In this document: piece by piece, positions 1 to 10,027 of the stretch | How positions within the stretch are numbered: position 1 is the stretch's first letter | How the letters are laid out: each line of letters begins with the position of its first letter | Origin: Pelomonas parva | GTDB taxonomy: Bacteria; Pseudomonadota; Gammaproteobacteria; Burkholderiales; Burkholderiaceae_C | NCBI RefSeq assembly: GCF_043555835.1 | Contig: NZ_JBIGHV010000007.1 | Location: 62,001-126,000, forward strand | DNA length: 64,000 bases | Direction of reading: 5' to 3' | Translations under genes and position numbers: made by a program | Notes under the pieces: generated by a model | What the model was told of the DNA's origin: nothing | Seen by the model: only the letters and a program-made list of their open reading frames with translations | The model's database searches: none

Positions 1-53
1 ACAACTTCGGTTTTGGCGGCACCAACGGCACGCTGATCTTCAAGCGGGTTTAG
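1..53 (+). CDS. fabF: 3' end of beta-ketoacyl-ACP synthase II (partial)
   Basis: Only the last 16 codons are present, ending at TAG 51-53; the gene begins before the window. The tail carries the glycine-rich FGFGGTN motif followed by a short hydrophobic end (TLIFKRV), which is the typical C-terminus of FabF condensing enzymes of fatty-acid elongation. The neighbourhood agrees: fabF sits just upstream of the rpoE-rseA-mucD locus in many Burkholderiales. Identification rests on this short motif and on context. Confidence 0.8.
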   Translation, partial: NFGFGGTNGTLIFKRV

Positions 54-71
54 GTTCAGGCCCGCCCGGCG

Positions 72-488
72 ATGCGCCGCACGCCGCCTGTCGTCGTGCA
101 TTTGCAGCCTCAGCCGGCCGTGCAGGCTCTTGTGGCTTTGTTCGCTGCGCTGGCCTCGGCTGGGTTGGGTGCCTGGGCGATCAGCCATCACTCATCGGCC
201 TGGCTGGTGTTGCTTATCCTGCCTCTGGCCTCCGCCTACGCCTGGCGCGCCGCTGCGGTGCTGCCGCGCCGCCTGCGCTGGGATGGCCAGGCCTGGTGGC
301 TGGCCGACGCCGATCGCGATGAAGAGACCGCCGTCCAACTCACCGTGCTGATCGACCTCGACGCCTGGCTGCTGCTGCGCGCCAGCGCCGGTCCGCGCTG
401 GCTGCCGCTGGCGCGCCGCCAGCAGCCCCACTGGGGTGCGCTGCGTGCGACGCTGTTTACTGCACCGGGTGGTGCCTTGCAGCGATGA
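72..488 (+). CDS. small membrane protein of unknown function (YgfX/CptA-like layout)
   Basis: A 138-residue protein with two adjacent hydrophobic segments (about residues 18-38 and 43-60) followed by a soluble tail rich in Trp, Leu and Arg. This resembles the layout of YgfX/CptA-type inner-membrane proteins (short N-terminus, two membrane helices, beta-rich tail), but I see no diagnostic motif, so that is only a suggestion. It lies between fabF and rpoE, and its TGA overlaps the rpoE ATG (ATGA), implying translational coupling with the sigma factor. A role in envelope stress is inferred from position only. Confidence 0.6.
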   Translation: MRRTPPVVVHLQPQPAVQALVALFAALASAGLGAWAISHHSSAWLVLLILPLASAYAWRAAAVLPRRLRWDGQAWWLADADRDEETAVQLTVLIDLDAWLLLRASAGPRWLPLARRQQPHWGALRATLFTAPGGALQR

Positions 489-1060
489 GTGCGGACGCCG
501 ACGCGCTGCTGGTGCGCGAGGCCCAGGCGGGCAATCGCAATGCCTTCGACATGCTGGTGCTGAAGTACCAGCGCCGCGTCGAGCGCCTGTTGTCCCGCAG
601 CGTGCGCGACCCTGCCGATGTGGCCGATCTCTGCCAAGAGACCTTCCTCGCCGCCTACCGCGCGCTGCCCGCGTTTCGTGGTGACAGCGCCTTCTACACC
701 TGGGTCTACCGCATCGCGATCAATGCCGCCCAGCGTCACCGTGCGCGCCAGCAGCCGCTTGAGTCCCTGGACGACGGCGAGGGAACTTTCGGCACTCAGG
801 CGCATCCAACCGACGATGCGACCCCCGAAGCCCTGCTCGCCAGCCGTCAGCTGGCGCGCGGGCTCAACGAGGCGGTCGAAAGCCTGGCGGAAGATCAACG
901 CCGGGCGTTGCTGCTGCGAGAGGTGGATGGCTTGAGCTACGACGAGATTGCCGATTTGATGGACTGCCCTGCGGGCACCGTGCGCTCGCGCATCTTCCGC
1001 GCGCGGGAGGCGCTGGCCGCGCGCTTGCGGCCGCTGCTGAGCGGGGGAGGGTGGCGATGA
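485..1060 (+). CDS. rpoE: ECF RNA polymerase sigma factor, RpoE/AlgU type
   Basis: 191 residues, the normal length for extracytoplasmic-function sigma factors. Region 2 includes the LVLKYQRRV helix and the DLCQETFLAAYRAL and FYTWVYRIAINAA segments that contact the -10 element. Region 4 near the C-terminus carries LSYDEIADLMDCPAGTVRSR, the helix-turn-helix for the -35 element. It should direct the envelope stress regulon. It is followed directly by its anti-sigma factor and a periplasmic HtrA protease, the standard sigma-E arrangement. The start overlaps the upstream stop, and the stop overlaps the start of the anti-sigma gene. Confidence 0.95.
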   Translation: MSADADALLVREAQAGNRNAFDMLVLKYQRRVERLLSRSVRDPADVADLCQETFLAAYRALPAFRGDSAFYTWVYRIAINAAQRHRARQQPLESLDDGEGTFGTQAHPTDDATPEALLASRQLARGLNEAVESLAEDQRRALLLREVDGLSYDEIADLMDCPAGTVRSRIFRAREALAARLRPLLSGGGWR

Positions 1061-1590
1061 CCGGCGAATCACTGAACGGGGCCCTTTCCGCCGTCATGGA
1101 CGGCCGCGCGACGCCCGCCGAGTGGGCGCGCGTGAACGCGGCCTGGGCGGCCGACCCGGCGCTGCGCGAGCGCTGGGCGACCTGGCATGCGGCCGGCGAC
1201 GGCCTGCGTTCGGCCGAACTGCCGGCGCTGCATCGCCAGCCCCAGGCCTTGCTCGACGCGCTGCATGCGCAGATGCCCGCGCCTGTCGCCGCGCACCCGC
1301 GTCGGCGCGACTGGTTCGCTCCCGTCGCCGTGGCGGCCAGCTTCGTCGCGCTGGCCTTCGGCGTCGGTGCGCTGCGGCCGCCCGCAGAGCCGGAGCCCGT
1401 CATCGCGGCTGCACCCTTCACGGCACCGCGCGCGCAGGGGCTTAGCGGCCTGAGCTTTGCGCAAACCGTCTCAGGCCCTACGCTGCCGGGCGCGGCGCGG
1501 GAGCCCGGCTTGCCGCTTGATCCGGCGCCGGAGATCATCGACTGGGGTCTGGCGCTGGCAGAGCCGCCGGCCTCACAGCCCCGTCCCTGA
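1057..1590 (+). CDS. rseA: anti-sigma-E factor, RseA/MucA N-terminal family
   Basis: 177 residues from ATG 1057, preceded by the purine-rich GGGGGAGGG; GTG 1051 is an in-frame alternative. The N-terminal 80 residues match the cytoplasmic anti-sigma domain that grips the sigma factor (the pattern L-SAVMDG followed by W-R...W--WH--GD-LR). One membrane segment lies at about residues 87-106, followed by a Pro/Ala-rich periplasmic tail. The start overlaps the rpoE stop. The gene for the periplasmic co-regulator RseB/MucB, which often follows, is missing: the next gene is the HtrA protease. Confidence 0.88.
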   Translation: MTGESLNGALSAVMDGRATPAEWARVNAAWAADPALRERWATWHAAGDGLRSAELPALHRQPQALLDALHAQMPAPVAAHPRRRDWFAPVAVAASFVALAFGVGALRPPAEPEPVIAAAPFTAPRAQGLSGLSFAQTVSGPTLPGAAREPGLPLDPAPEIIDWGLALAEPPASQPRP

Positions 1591-1646
1591 GTCCCACCGT
1601 CGCATCCCCCTCTTCTTGTTCCGTCACTGCGCTGTTCAAACCTGGA

Positions 1647-3116
1647 ATGCCATCTATGCCCGTTGAGAACCGTCTCATCCCCGCTTATGCCAACCGTCTG
1701 CTGTCGGGCACCGCGCTGGCGCTCGCACTGGCTTTCGCGCACGTGCCCGCCACGGCGCAGACCCGTGGCCTGCCGGACTTCTCCGAACTGGTGGACCGCG
1801 TCGGCCCCGCCGTCGTCAACATCCGCACCGCCGAGAAGGTCAAGGTGCCTGAAGGCCAGGCGGAGATGAACGAGCAGATGCAGGAGTTCTTCCGTCGCTT
1901 CGGCATCCCCGTGCCCAACCAGCGCCGCGGTGCGCCGCGCGGCGGTGGCACGCCGGACGAGGACGGCCCGATGCGCCGCGGCGTCGGCTCCGGCTTCATC
2001 CTCAGCGCCGACGGCTATGTGCTGACCAATGCCCACGTCGTGCAGGGCGCCGACGAGGTCATCGTCACGCTGACCGACAAGCGCGAACTGAAGGCCAAGC
2101 TCATCGGTGCCGACCAGCGCTCCGACGTCGCCGTCGTCAAGATCGAGGCCACCGGCCTGCCGTTCGTGCAAGTCGGTGACAGCAACAAGGCCAAGGTCGG
2201 CGAATGGGTCATGGCCATCGGCTCGCCCTTCGGCCTGGAGAACACCGTCACGGCCGGCATCATCAGCGCCAAGCAGCGCGACACCGGCGACCTGCTGCCG
2301 CTGATCCAGACCGACGTGGCCATCAACCCCGGCAACTCCGGCGGCCCGCTGGTCAACATGCGCGGCGAGGTCATCGGCATCAACTCGCAGATCTACAGCC
2401 AGAACGGCGGCTACATGGGCATCTCGTTCGCGATCCCCATCGCCGATGCCGTCCGCGTCGCCGATGAGCTGCGTGCCGGCGGCCGCGTCGTGCGCGGCTA
2501 CCTCGGCGTGCTGCCTGACGACATCACCAAGGAGATCGCCGAGGCCATCGGCCTGGGCAAACCGCAGGGTGCCGTGATCCGCTCCGTCGTGGCCGGCAGC
2601 CCGGCCGAGAAGGCGGGCGTCGAGGGCGGCGACGTCGTCACCAAGGTCGACGGCAAGACCGTGGACAAGGCGGCCGACCTGCGCCGCCTGGTGGCTAACG
2701 TCAAGCCCGGCGCCAAGACGACGCTGACGGTATTCCGCCGTGGCGCGACCAAGGAGATCGTCGTCACCATTGGCGAAGATGAGCGCAGCAAGAAGCCGGG
2801 CAGCGAGGGCAGTGCGGAGGCTGCGGCGGCCGCGACGCCCAGCGCCGCCCTGGGGCTGAAGGTGTCCGAGCTGACCGAGGCGCAGCGCAAGGACCTCAAG
2901 CTCAAGTCCGGCATCAAGGTCGACGCCGCCACCGGCGCCGCCGCCCGGGCCGGCCTGCGCGAGGGCGACCTCATCCTGTCGGTCGACAACGTCGAGGTGA
3001 CGTCGGCCAAGGTCTTCCAGGCCCAGATCGCCAAGGCCGACAAGACCAAGGCCTTGAACCTCGTCGTGCGCCGAGACGATGTCACCAGCTTCGTGCTGCT
3101 GAAGCCTGTCCCCTGA
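1647..3116 (+). CDS. degQ: periplasmic serine protease, HtrA/DegQ/MucD type
   Basis: 489 residues: a signal peptide with hydrophobic core at residues 18-33 and probable cleavage after ATA near residue 37, a trypsin-like domain, then two PDZ domains (about 270-370 and 390-485). The catalytic triad is visible as His130 (TNAHVV), Asp160 (SDVAVV) and Ser231 (GNSGGP). It should degrade or refold misfolded envelope proteins as part of the sigma-E response, in keeping with rpoE-rseA immediately upstream. ATG 1647 is chosen; a second ATG three codons on is also possible. Confidence 0.95.
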   Translation: MPSMPVENRLIPAYANRLLSGTALALALAFAHVPATAQTRGLPDFSELVDRVGPAVVNIRTAEKVKVPEGQAEMNEQMQEFFRRFGIPVPNQRRGAPRGGGTPDEDGPMRRGVGSGFILSADGYVLTNAHVVQGADEVIVTLTDKRELKAKLIGADQRSDVAVVKIEATGLPFVQVGDSNKAKVGEWVMAIGSPFGLENTVTAGIISAKQRDTGDLLPLIQTDVAINPGNSGGPLVNMRGEVIGINSQIYSQNGGYMGISFAIPIADAVRVADELRAGGRVVRGYLGVLPDDITKEIAEAIGLGKPQGAVIRSVVAGSPAEKAGVEGGDVVTKVDGKTVDKAADLRRLVANVKPGAKTTLTVFRRGATKEIVVTIGEDERSKKPGSEGSAEAAAAATPSAALGLKVSELTEAQRKDLKLKSGIKVDAATGAAARAGLREGDLILSVDNVEVTSAKVFQAQIAKADKTKALNLVVRRDDVTSFVLLKPVP

Positions 3117-3335
3117 ATCTGCGTGGATAACAGGGTCGCCCACTCGGGCTTTCCGCGATGCGGCAAGCCCGGCGGGGTGGCCGCCGAAGGTTGTCCACCG
3201 TTTGGGAAAGTTGGCGCCGGCTAACTTTTGTTTGGCCGGCTGGATTGTTCGCGTCGGCCGCTAAAATGCCGCCCAGATGCACCTTGAAAGAGGTGCCTGG
3301 CAATGCAATCGTGGGCTACCGGCAACGTTTGGATT

Positions 3336-3381
3336 TGATCCACAGGCCATCCACAAGTTCTTGTGGATAACCTGTGGTTAA
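3336..3381. repeat. nested palindrome with a cluster of DnaA-box-like 9-mers
   Basis: TGTGGATAA at 3362-3370 is a perfect reverse-oriented DnaA box (consensus TTATCCACA). Close variants lie at 3336-3344 (TGATCCACA), 3347-3355 (CCATCCACA) and 3373-3381 (TGTGGTTAA). The boxes form a nested inverted repeat: CCACAGG 3340-3346 pairs with CCTGTGG 3371-3377, and ATCCACAAG 3349-3357 pairs with CTTGTGGAT 3360-3368 around a two-base loop. A further near match, CGTGGATAA, lies at 3122-3130. No dnaA, dnaN or partition genes are near, so this is more likely a DnaA-responsive control or titration site than an origin. Confidence 0.55.
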
Positions 3382-3464
3382 AAATCCTTGTTGGCGGCCT
3401 GCAACGGGCTTGGAACCAATGCTGGTGCGGCTTCCCGGCCGACCCTTTTGGCTACAATGAAGTC

Positions 3465-3532
3465 CCAACAAGCAGTTGCCAAACCTTTTGTTGGAAGGCA
3501 CGTCGCCTCTTCGACGTGCCTTTTTTTTGCCT
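3465..3532 (+). ncRNA. candidate small RNA with intrinsic terminator
   Basis: A TACAAT -10-like element (3453-3458) precedes a short segment with two hairpins and no sensible ORF. The first pairs CCAACAA with TTGTTGG; the second pairs GGCACGTCG with CGACGTGCC and runs into eight T residues. The expected transcript is about 65-70 nt. The -35 element is weak. The terminator stops transcription before lepA, so this unit is separate from lepA. I cannot assign it to a known RNA family. Confidence 0.5.
3497..3532 (+). terminator. rho-independent terminator
   Basis: AAGGCACGTCG pairs with CGACGTGCCTT around a six-base loop (CCTCTT) and is followed by a run of T. It is the clearest intrinsic terminator in the first 10 kb and ends the candidate small RNA. 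Confidence 0.85.
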
Positions 3533-3623
3533 ACCGCCGCGCGGTTTCACCGCGCTTAACTTCGCTGCGCGAAGTTAGCGTGCGGCGCAACGGCTGACGC
3601 CGTTGTGTCCTGCTCCAGATCAG

Positions 3624-5432
<1,809 letters not shown>

Positions 5433-5473
5433 TCCCTTTTCGCCCCCCTCCCCCCGCCTTGAAAACCTCCCTG

Positions 5474-6457
5474 ATGAGCGCTCTGACCGGTGTTTTGTAT
5501 GCGGCCCTGGTGGCCTATCTTGGCGGCTGGTACCTGGGCCGCTGGACCGGGAACTTCGCGCTGCTGCTGTTCGTGCTGACCTCGGTGACCATGCTGTACT
5601 GGCTGGCCGAGCGCTTTCACTTTGCGCCGGCGCGCAACAAGGCGGCGCAGGACCTGCTCGACAACGACGCCAAGCGCCGCCAGACGCTGGCCGCGCAGGG
5701 CATCAACCGCGTGGACGGCGACATCGAGCCGGCCCGCCAGCAACTGCTGCAGCAGCCCTGGTGGCTGGACTGGACCGCCGGCCTGTTCCCGGTGATCCTC
5801 ATCGTCTTCCTGCTGCGCAGCTTCCTGTTCGAGCCGTTCAAGATCCCCTCCGGCTCCATGGTGCCGACGCTGCTGGTGGGTGACCTGATCCTCGTCAACA
5901 AGTTCCACTACGGCGTGCGCCTGCCGGTCATCAACAAGAAGATCGTCGCCAACAACGACGTCAAGCGCGGTGACGTGATGGTCTTCCGTTACCCCGAAGA
6001 CCCGAGCACCGACTTCATCAAGCGCGTGGCCGGCATCCCGGGCGACGAGGTCGCCTACGTCAACCAGAAGCTCTACATCAACGGCCAGCTCGCGCCCACG
6101 CAGCCGGTGGACAACTTCTACGACGACAGCGGCAGCCCGCGCGTCTACCGCCCGCGCTTCAACGAGAAGCTCGGCGACAAGCAGCATCAGATCCTCGTGC
6201 GGCCCGACGCCCAGGCCTACTTCCGCGCCGACCGCGCCGATGGCCCCTTCCCGTTCCAGGAGAACTGCCGCTACACGATCGAAGGCGTGACCTGCAAGGT
6301 GCCGGCCGGCCACTACTACATGCTGGGCGACAACCGTGACAACTCGCGCGATTCCCGCTTCTGGGGCTTCGTCCCCGACGAGAACATCGTCGGCAAGGCC
6401 TTCTTGGTCTGGATGAATTTCGGTAATCTCAAGCGCATCGGTACCTTCTTCAATTGA
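5474..6457 (+). CDS. lepB: signal peptidase I
   Basis: 327 residues from ATG 5474. Membrane segments lie at about residues 5-45 and 100-117, then the periplasmic catalytic domain. The nucleophile is Ser128 in PSGSMVPT and the general base is Lys183 in FIKRVAG; the conserved GDNRDNS box lies near the C-terminus. It cleaves signal peptides of Sec and Tat exported proteins at the outer face of the inner membrane. It follows lepA after 41 bases and its TGA overlaps the next ATG. Confidence 0.97.
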   Translation: MSALTGVLYAALVAYLGGWYLGRWTGNFALLLFVLTSVTMLYWLAERFHFAPARNKAAQDLLDNDAKRRQTLAAQGINRVDGDIEPARQQLLQQPWWLDWTAGLFPVILIVFLLRSFLFEPFKIPSGSMVPTLLVGDLILVNKFHYGVRLPVINKKIVANNDVKRGDVMVFRYPEDPSTDFIKRVAGIPGDEVAYVNQKLYINGQLAPTQPVDNFYDDSGSPRVYRPRFNEKLGDKQHQILVRPDAQAYFRADRADGPFPFQENCRYTIEGVTCKVPAGHYYMLGDNRDNSRDSRFWGFVPDENIVGKAFLVWMNFGNLKRIGTFFN

Positions 6458-6849
6458 TGCCCCAGATGAACCGCTGCCGCCGCCCCATGCCGTTGTCCTC
6501 ACGCCGCCAGCGCGGCCTCTCGCTGATCGGCCTGCTTTTCTGGGGCGGGGTCATCGCCGTCGTGGCAGTCGTCGCCATGAAGGTCTTCCCGACCGTGCTG
6601 GAGTACTACACGGTCAAGGGCGTGGTCAACCGCATCGCTGCCGGCAACCCGTCGACGGTGCCGCAGGTGCGCCAGGAATTCGACCGGGCGACCGCCGTCG
6701 AATACTCCATCCAGAGCATCAAGAGCGGCGACCTCGTCGTCACCAAGGACAGCAACGACAAGGTCGTCATCGAGTTCGCCTGGGACAAGGAGATCGACAT
6801 CTTTGGCCCTGTCTATCTGCTGATCAAGTACCGAGGCACGTCCGGTTGA
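6457..6849 (+). CDS. DUF4845 membrane protein
   Basis: 130 residues. A basic N-terminus with a GLSLIGLLFWGG segment and one membrane helix (about residues 20-41) look like a type IV pilin-type leader or a simple anchor; the remaining 90 residues are soluble. This is the small DUF4845 protein typically found between lepB and rnc in betaproteobacteria. Function is unknown. The ATG overlaps the lepB stop, so it is translated from the lepB message. Confidence 0.85.
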   Translation: MPQMNRCRRPMPLSSRRQRGLSLIGLLFWGGVIAVVAVVAMKVFPTVLEYYTVKGVVNRIAAGNPSTVPQVRQEFDRATAVEYSIQSIKSGDLVVTKDSNDKVVIEFAWDKEIDIFGPVYLLIKYRGTSG

Positions 6850-6874
6850 CTGAGTTGTTGCTGGCGCCCCAACG

Positions 6875-7567
6875 ATGAACGCCGCTGCGCTCGACGCCCT
6901 GCAACACCGCCTCGGCCACCGCTTCCAGCGCTCTGAGCTGCTGTCCCGCGCGCTGACCCACCGCAGCTACGGCGCCGACCACAACGAGCGCCTGGAGTTC
7001 TTGGGTGACGCCGTGCTCAGCCTGGCCGTCTCCAGCCTGCTCTACGAGCGCTATGCCGGCTCTGACGAAGGCGACCTGACCCGCGTGCGCGCCCACCTGG
7101 TTCGCGAGGACAGCCTGCACCGGCTGGGCCTGGCCCTGGGCCTGCCGGCCGTGTTGAAGATGTCCGACGGCGAAGCCCGCGGCGGCGGTGCGCAGCGGCC
7201 GTCCATCCTGGCCGACGCCGTCGAGGCCCTGCTGGGCGCCGCCTACATCGACGCGGGGTACGAAGCGGCCCTGGCCATCGTGCGCCGCCTGCTCGCCGAG
7301 ACCATCGACACGGCCGCAGGCTCCGGCGACTTCGGCAAGGACGCCAAGACCGCGCTGCAGGAATGGCTGCAGGCGCGCCGCATCGCCGTGCCCAGCTACC
7401 GTATCGTCGCCACGCGCGGCCAGGCCCATGCCCAGACCTTCGAGGTCGAATGCGCGGTGCCGGCCCTGGACGTGGCCGAACTGGGCGAAGGACGATCACG
7501 CCGCACCGCCGAGCAGGAGGCCGCCCGCCGCCTGCTGGACCGCCTGCAAGCCAGACACACCGCCTAA
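6875..7567 (+). CDS. rnc: ribonuclease III
   Basis: 230 residues. The RNase III signature NERLEFLGDAVL (about residues 36-47) supplies the metal-binding Glu and Asp, followed by a double-stranded RNA-binding domain from about residue 150 to the end (KTALQEWLQ ... AEQEAARRLL). It processes rRNA precursors and double-stranded RNAs. It is followed after 12 bases by era, the conserved rnc-era-recO arrangement. Confidence 0.97.
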   Translation: MNAAALDALQHRLGHRFQRSELLSRALTHRSYGADHNERLEFLGDAVLSLAVSSLLYERYAGSDEGDLTRVRAHLVREDSLHRLGLALGLPAVLKMSDGEARGGGAQRPSILADAVEALLGAAYIDAGYEAALAIVRRLLAETIDTAAGSGDFGKDAKTALQEWLQARRIAVPSYRIVATRGQAHAQTFEVECAVPALDVAELGEGRSRRTAEQEAARRLLDRLQARHTA

Positions 7568-7579
7568 CAAAGGCCAGCC

Positions 7580-8506
7580 ATGACCACCGACGCCGTTCTC
7601 CCCGCCGCAGCCCCTGCTGACGGCCCCGCCCAGCGCTGTGGCCTCATCGCCATCGTCGGCCGCCCCAACGTCGGCAAGTCCACGCTGCTGAACGCGCTGG
7701 TCGGCCAGAAGGTCAGCATCACCTCCGACAAGGCGCAGACGACGCGCCACCGCATCACCGGCGTGCGCACGGTCGACGAGGCGCAGTTCGTCTTCGTCGA
7801 CACGCCCGGCTTCCAGACCAAGCACAACGCCGCGCTGAACCGCACGCTCAACCGCACCGTGCACGGCGTGCTGGCCGACGTGGACCTGGTGCTGTTCGTC
7901 GTCGAGGCGGGCCGCTTCGGCCTGGACGACGCCAAGGTGCTTGGCCTGCTGCCCGAGGACAAGCCGGTCGTGCTGATCGCCAACAAGCTAGACGCGGTGC
8001 ACCGCCGCGCCGAACTGGCACCCTGGCTCAAGGGCATGCAGGAGCGCCGCAACTTCACGGAGTTCGTACCGCTGTCGGCCAAGAAGGAGGCCGACGTGAC
8101 GCGCCTCTTCAAGATCCTCAAGCCCTATCTGCCCGAGCAGGGCTGGTTCTACGCCGAGGACGCGCTGACCGACCGCAGCGAGAAGTTCCTGGCCAGCGAG
8201 ATCATCCGCGAGAAGCTCTTCCGCCTGACGGGCGACGAGCTGCCCTACACCTCCACCGTCATCATCGACAAATGGGAAGACGAGGGCGAGCTGCGCCGCA
8301 TCAGCGCCAGCATCGTCGTCGAGCGTGATGCCCACAAGGGCATGATCATCGGCCAGGGCGGCGAGCGCCTGAAGCGGATCGGCTCGGAGTCGCGCCAGGA
8401 GCTGGAGCACCTGATGGACGGCCGCGTGTTCCTGGAGCTGTGGGTCAAGGTGCGGTCCGGTTGGGCAGACACCGAAGAGCATCTGCGGTCCTACGGATAC
8501 GAATGA
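7580..8506 (+). CDS. era: ribosome-assembly GTPase Era
   Basis: 308 residues. The GTPase domain shows GRPNVGKST, DTPGFQT and NKLD; the C-terminal KH domain includes HKGMIIGQGGERLKRIG, which binds the 3' end of 16S rRNA. Start ATG follows a short purine-rich site. It lies between rnc and recO, and all three are probably co-transcribed. Confidence 0.97.
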   Translation: MTTDAVLPAAAPADGPAQRCGLIAIVGRPNVGKSTLLNALVGQKVSITSDKAQTTRHRITGVRTVDEAQFVFVDTPGFQTKHNAALNRTLNRTVHGVLADVDLVLFVVEAGRFGLDDAKVLGLLPEDKPVVLIANKLDAVHRRAELAPWLKGMQERRNFTEFVPLSAKKEADVTRLFKILKPYLPEQGWFYAEDALTDRSEKFLASEIIREKLFRLTGDELPYTSTVIIDKWEDEGELRRISASIVVERDAHKGMIIGQGGERLKRIGSESRQELEHLMDGRVFLELWVKVRSGWADTEEHLRSYGYE

Positions 8507-8510
8507 CGCG

Positions 8511-9263
8511 ATGCGGCTGACGCGGCCGCCGGCGCTCCAGTCGGCCTACGTGCTGCACCAGCACGACTGGAGCGAGTCCAGCCTCATCCTGGATCTGTTC
8601 ACGCGCGAGTCCGGCCGCGTTGCGGTAGCCGCCAAGGGCGCCAAGCGGCCCTACTCACAGCTGCGTGCGGTGCTGCTGCCGCTGCAGCGCATCTCGGTCT
8701 CCTTGAGCAAACCCGCCAAGGCCGACGGCGGCGAGGTGCAGACGCTGCGCACGGCCGAGTGGGGCGGGGGGGCGACGATGCCGGCCGGCGCCGCGCTGTT
8801 CTCCGGCTACTACCTGAACGAGCTGCTGATGAAGCTGCTCGCCCGCCACGACCCGCATCCGCGCCTGTTCGACGCCTACGCCGACACGCTGGCCGCGCTG
8901 GCGGAGGGCGACGCTGCGCTGCGCGCCTTCGAGCTGAAGCTGCTGCTGGAGCTGGGCCTGCTGCCCGACCTCAGCGTCGTCGCGACCACGCAGGCGGCCA
9001 TCGACCCTGCTCGTCGCTACCAGCTCTCGCCTGAGTCCGGCGTCATCGCGCCTGCTGGCGATTCAAGCCTGCCTGGCACGCTGCTGATCCAGCTCCAGGC
9101 CGCGCTGCTGCACGGCAGCATGGCGGCGCTGCGCCAGGCCTGCGCCGCCGAGCCGCAAGGCCTGAAGACGACGCTGCGCGGCCTGCTCCACTACCATCTC
9201 GGCCACCAGCCGCTGCGCACGCGCGCGCTGATGGTCGACGTGCAACAACTGCTGGATTCATGA
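8511..9263 (+). CDS. recO: DNA repair protein RecO
   Basis: 250 residues. It begins with the OB-fold segment AYVLHQHDWSESSLILDLFTRE and AAKGAKRP, typical of RecO, which loads RecA with RecR during recombinational repair. The helical remainder matches RecO in length. The usual zinc-binding cysteines of some RecO proteins are not apparent. The stop overlaps pdxJ. Confidence 0.94.
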   Translation: MRLTRPPALQSAYVLHQHDWSESSLILDLFTRESGRVAVAAKGAKRPYSQLRAVLLPLQRISVSLSKPAKADGGEVQTLRTAEWGGGATMPAGAALFSGYYLNELLMKLLARHDPHPRLFDAYADTLAALAEGDAALRAFELKLLLELGLLPDLSVVATTQAAIDPARRYQLSPESGVIAPAGDSSLPGTLLIQLQAALLHGSMAALRQACAAEPQGLKTTLRGLLHYHLGHQPLRTRALMVDVQQLLDS

Positions 9264-10027
9264 ACCCCTTTGCCCACGCTGGAACCCGCTGCGCCCTGTC
9301 GGTCAACGTCAACAAGGTCGCGCTGCTGCGCAACACGCGCCACCTGGGCATCCCCAGCGTGCTGCGCGCGGCCGAGCAGTGCCTGCTGGCTGGCGCTCAG
9401 GGCATCACCGTGCATCCCCGGCCCGACGAGCGCCACATCCGCCCGGGCGACGTGGATGATCTCGCCGCCTTCTTGCGCGACTGGCCCCAGGCCGAGTTCA
9501 ACATCGAAGGCAACCCGACGCAGAACCTGATGGACTTCGTGCGCCGACATCGCCCGCACCAGGTCACCTTCGTGCCTGACTCCGAAGAGCAGTTCACGTC
9601 CGACCACGGCTGGACGCTGCCGCAGGACGCCGAGCGACTGAAGCCGCTGATCCGTGAAGCCCAGGACCTGGGCGTGCGCGTCAGCCTGTTCATGGACCCC
9701 AACCCGGCCGCGATGGCGCATGTGGCCGAACTGGGCGCCGAGCGCATCGAGCTGTACACCGAGACCTTCGCCAGCGCCTTCGGCACCGAGCGGCAGGCTG
9801 AGGTGCTGGCAGGCTTCACGGCCACGGCCGAGGCCGCGCTGAAGGTGGGCCTCGGCATCAATGCCGGCCATGACCTGAACCGCGACAACCTGACGGCCTT
9901 TCTGAGCGCAGTGCCGGGTGTGCAGGAGGTGTCCATCGGCCACGCCCTGATCGCCGACGCGCTGGAGCTGGGCTACGGCGAAGCGGTGCGGGCCTATCTG
10001 CGCGCCATCGCCACGGCGTACACATGA
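9260..10027 (+). CDS. pdxJ: pyridoxine 5'-phosphate synthase
   Basis: 255 residues, a TIM-barrel enzyme joining 3-amino-2-oxopropyl phosphate with deoxyxylulose 5-phosphate in vitamin B6 synthesis. Family motifs include LSVNVNKVALLRN, TVHPRPDERHI, FNIEGNP, RIELYTE, GINAGHDLN and SIGHALI. The ATG overlaps the recO stop. The recO-pdxJ-acpS order is standard in proteobacteria; here an acetyltransferase gene is interposed. Confidence 0.97.
   Translation: MNPFAHAGTRCALSVNVNKVALLRNTRHLGIPSVLRAAEQCLLAGAQGITVHPRPDERHIRPGDVDDLAAFLRDWPQAEFNIEGNPTQNLMDFVRRHRPHQVTFVPDSEEQFTSDHGWTLPQDAERLKPLIREAQDLGVRVSLFMDPNPAAMAHVAELGAERIELYTETFASAFGTERQAEVLAGFTATAEAALKVGLGINAGHDLNRDNLTAFLSAVPGVQEVSIGHALIADALELGYGEAVRAYLRAIATAYT

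Larger units (their letters stand above)
3117..3623. other. intergenic region before lepA
   Basis: 507 bases without a convincing protein gene. It holds a cluster of DnaA-box-like sequences inside a nested palindrome (3336-3381), a promoter-like TACAAT at 3453-3458, and a probable small RNA ending at a strong intrinsic terminator (about 3465-3532). The stretch 3540-3600 contains an inverted repeat centred on gaagttagcg/cgcttaacttc just before the lepA leader. Short ORFs here have no homology that I recognise. Confidence 0.6.

Noticed and set aside
864..3143. 759-codon minus-strand open frame
   Set aside because: Antisense to rseA and degQ, with no motif and shadow-type composition.
3117..3623. 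Possible chromosomal origin because of DnaA boxes
   Set aside because: No dnaA, dnaN, gyrB, rpmH or parAB genes nearby and no AT-rich unwinding element; a regulatory or titration site fits better.
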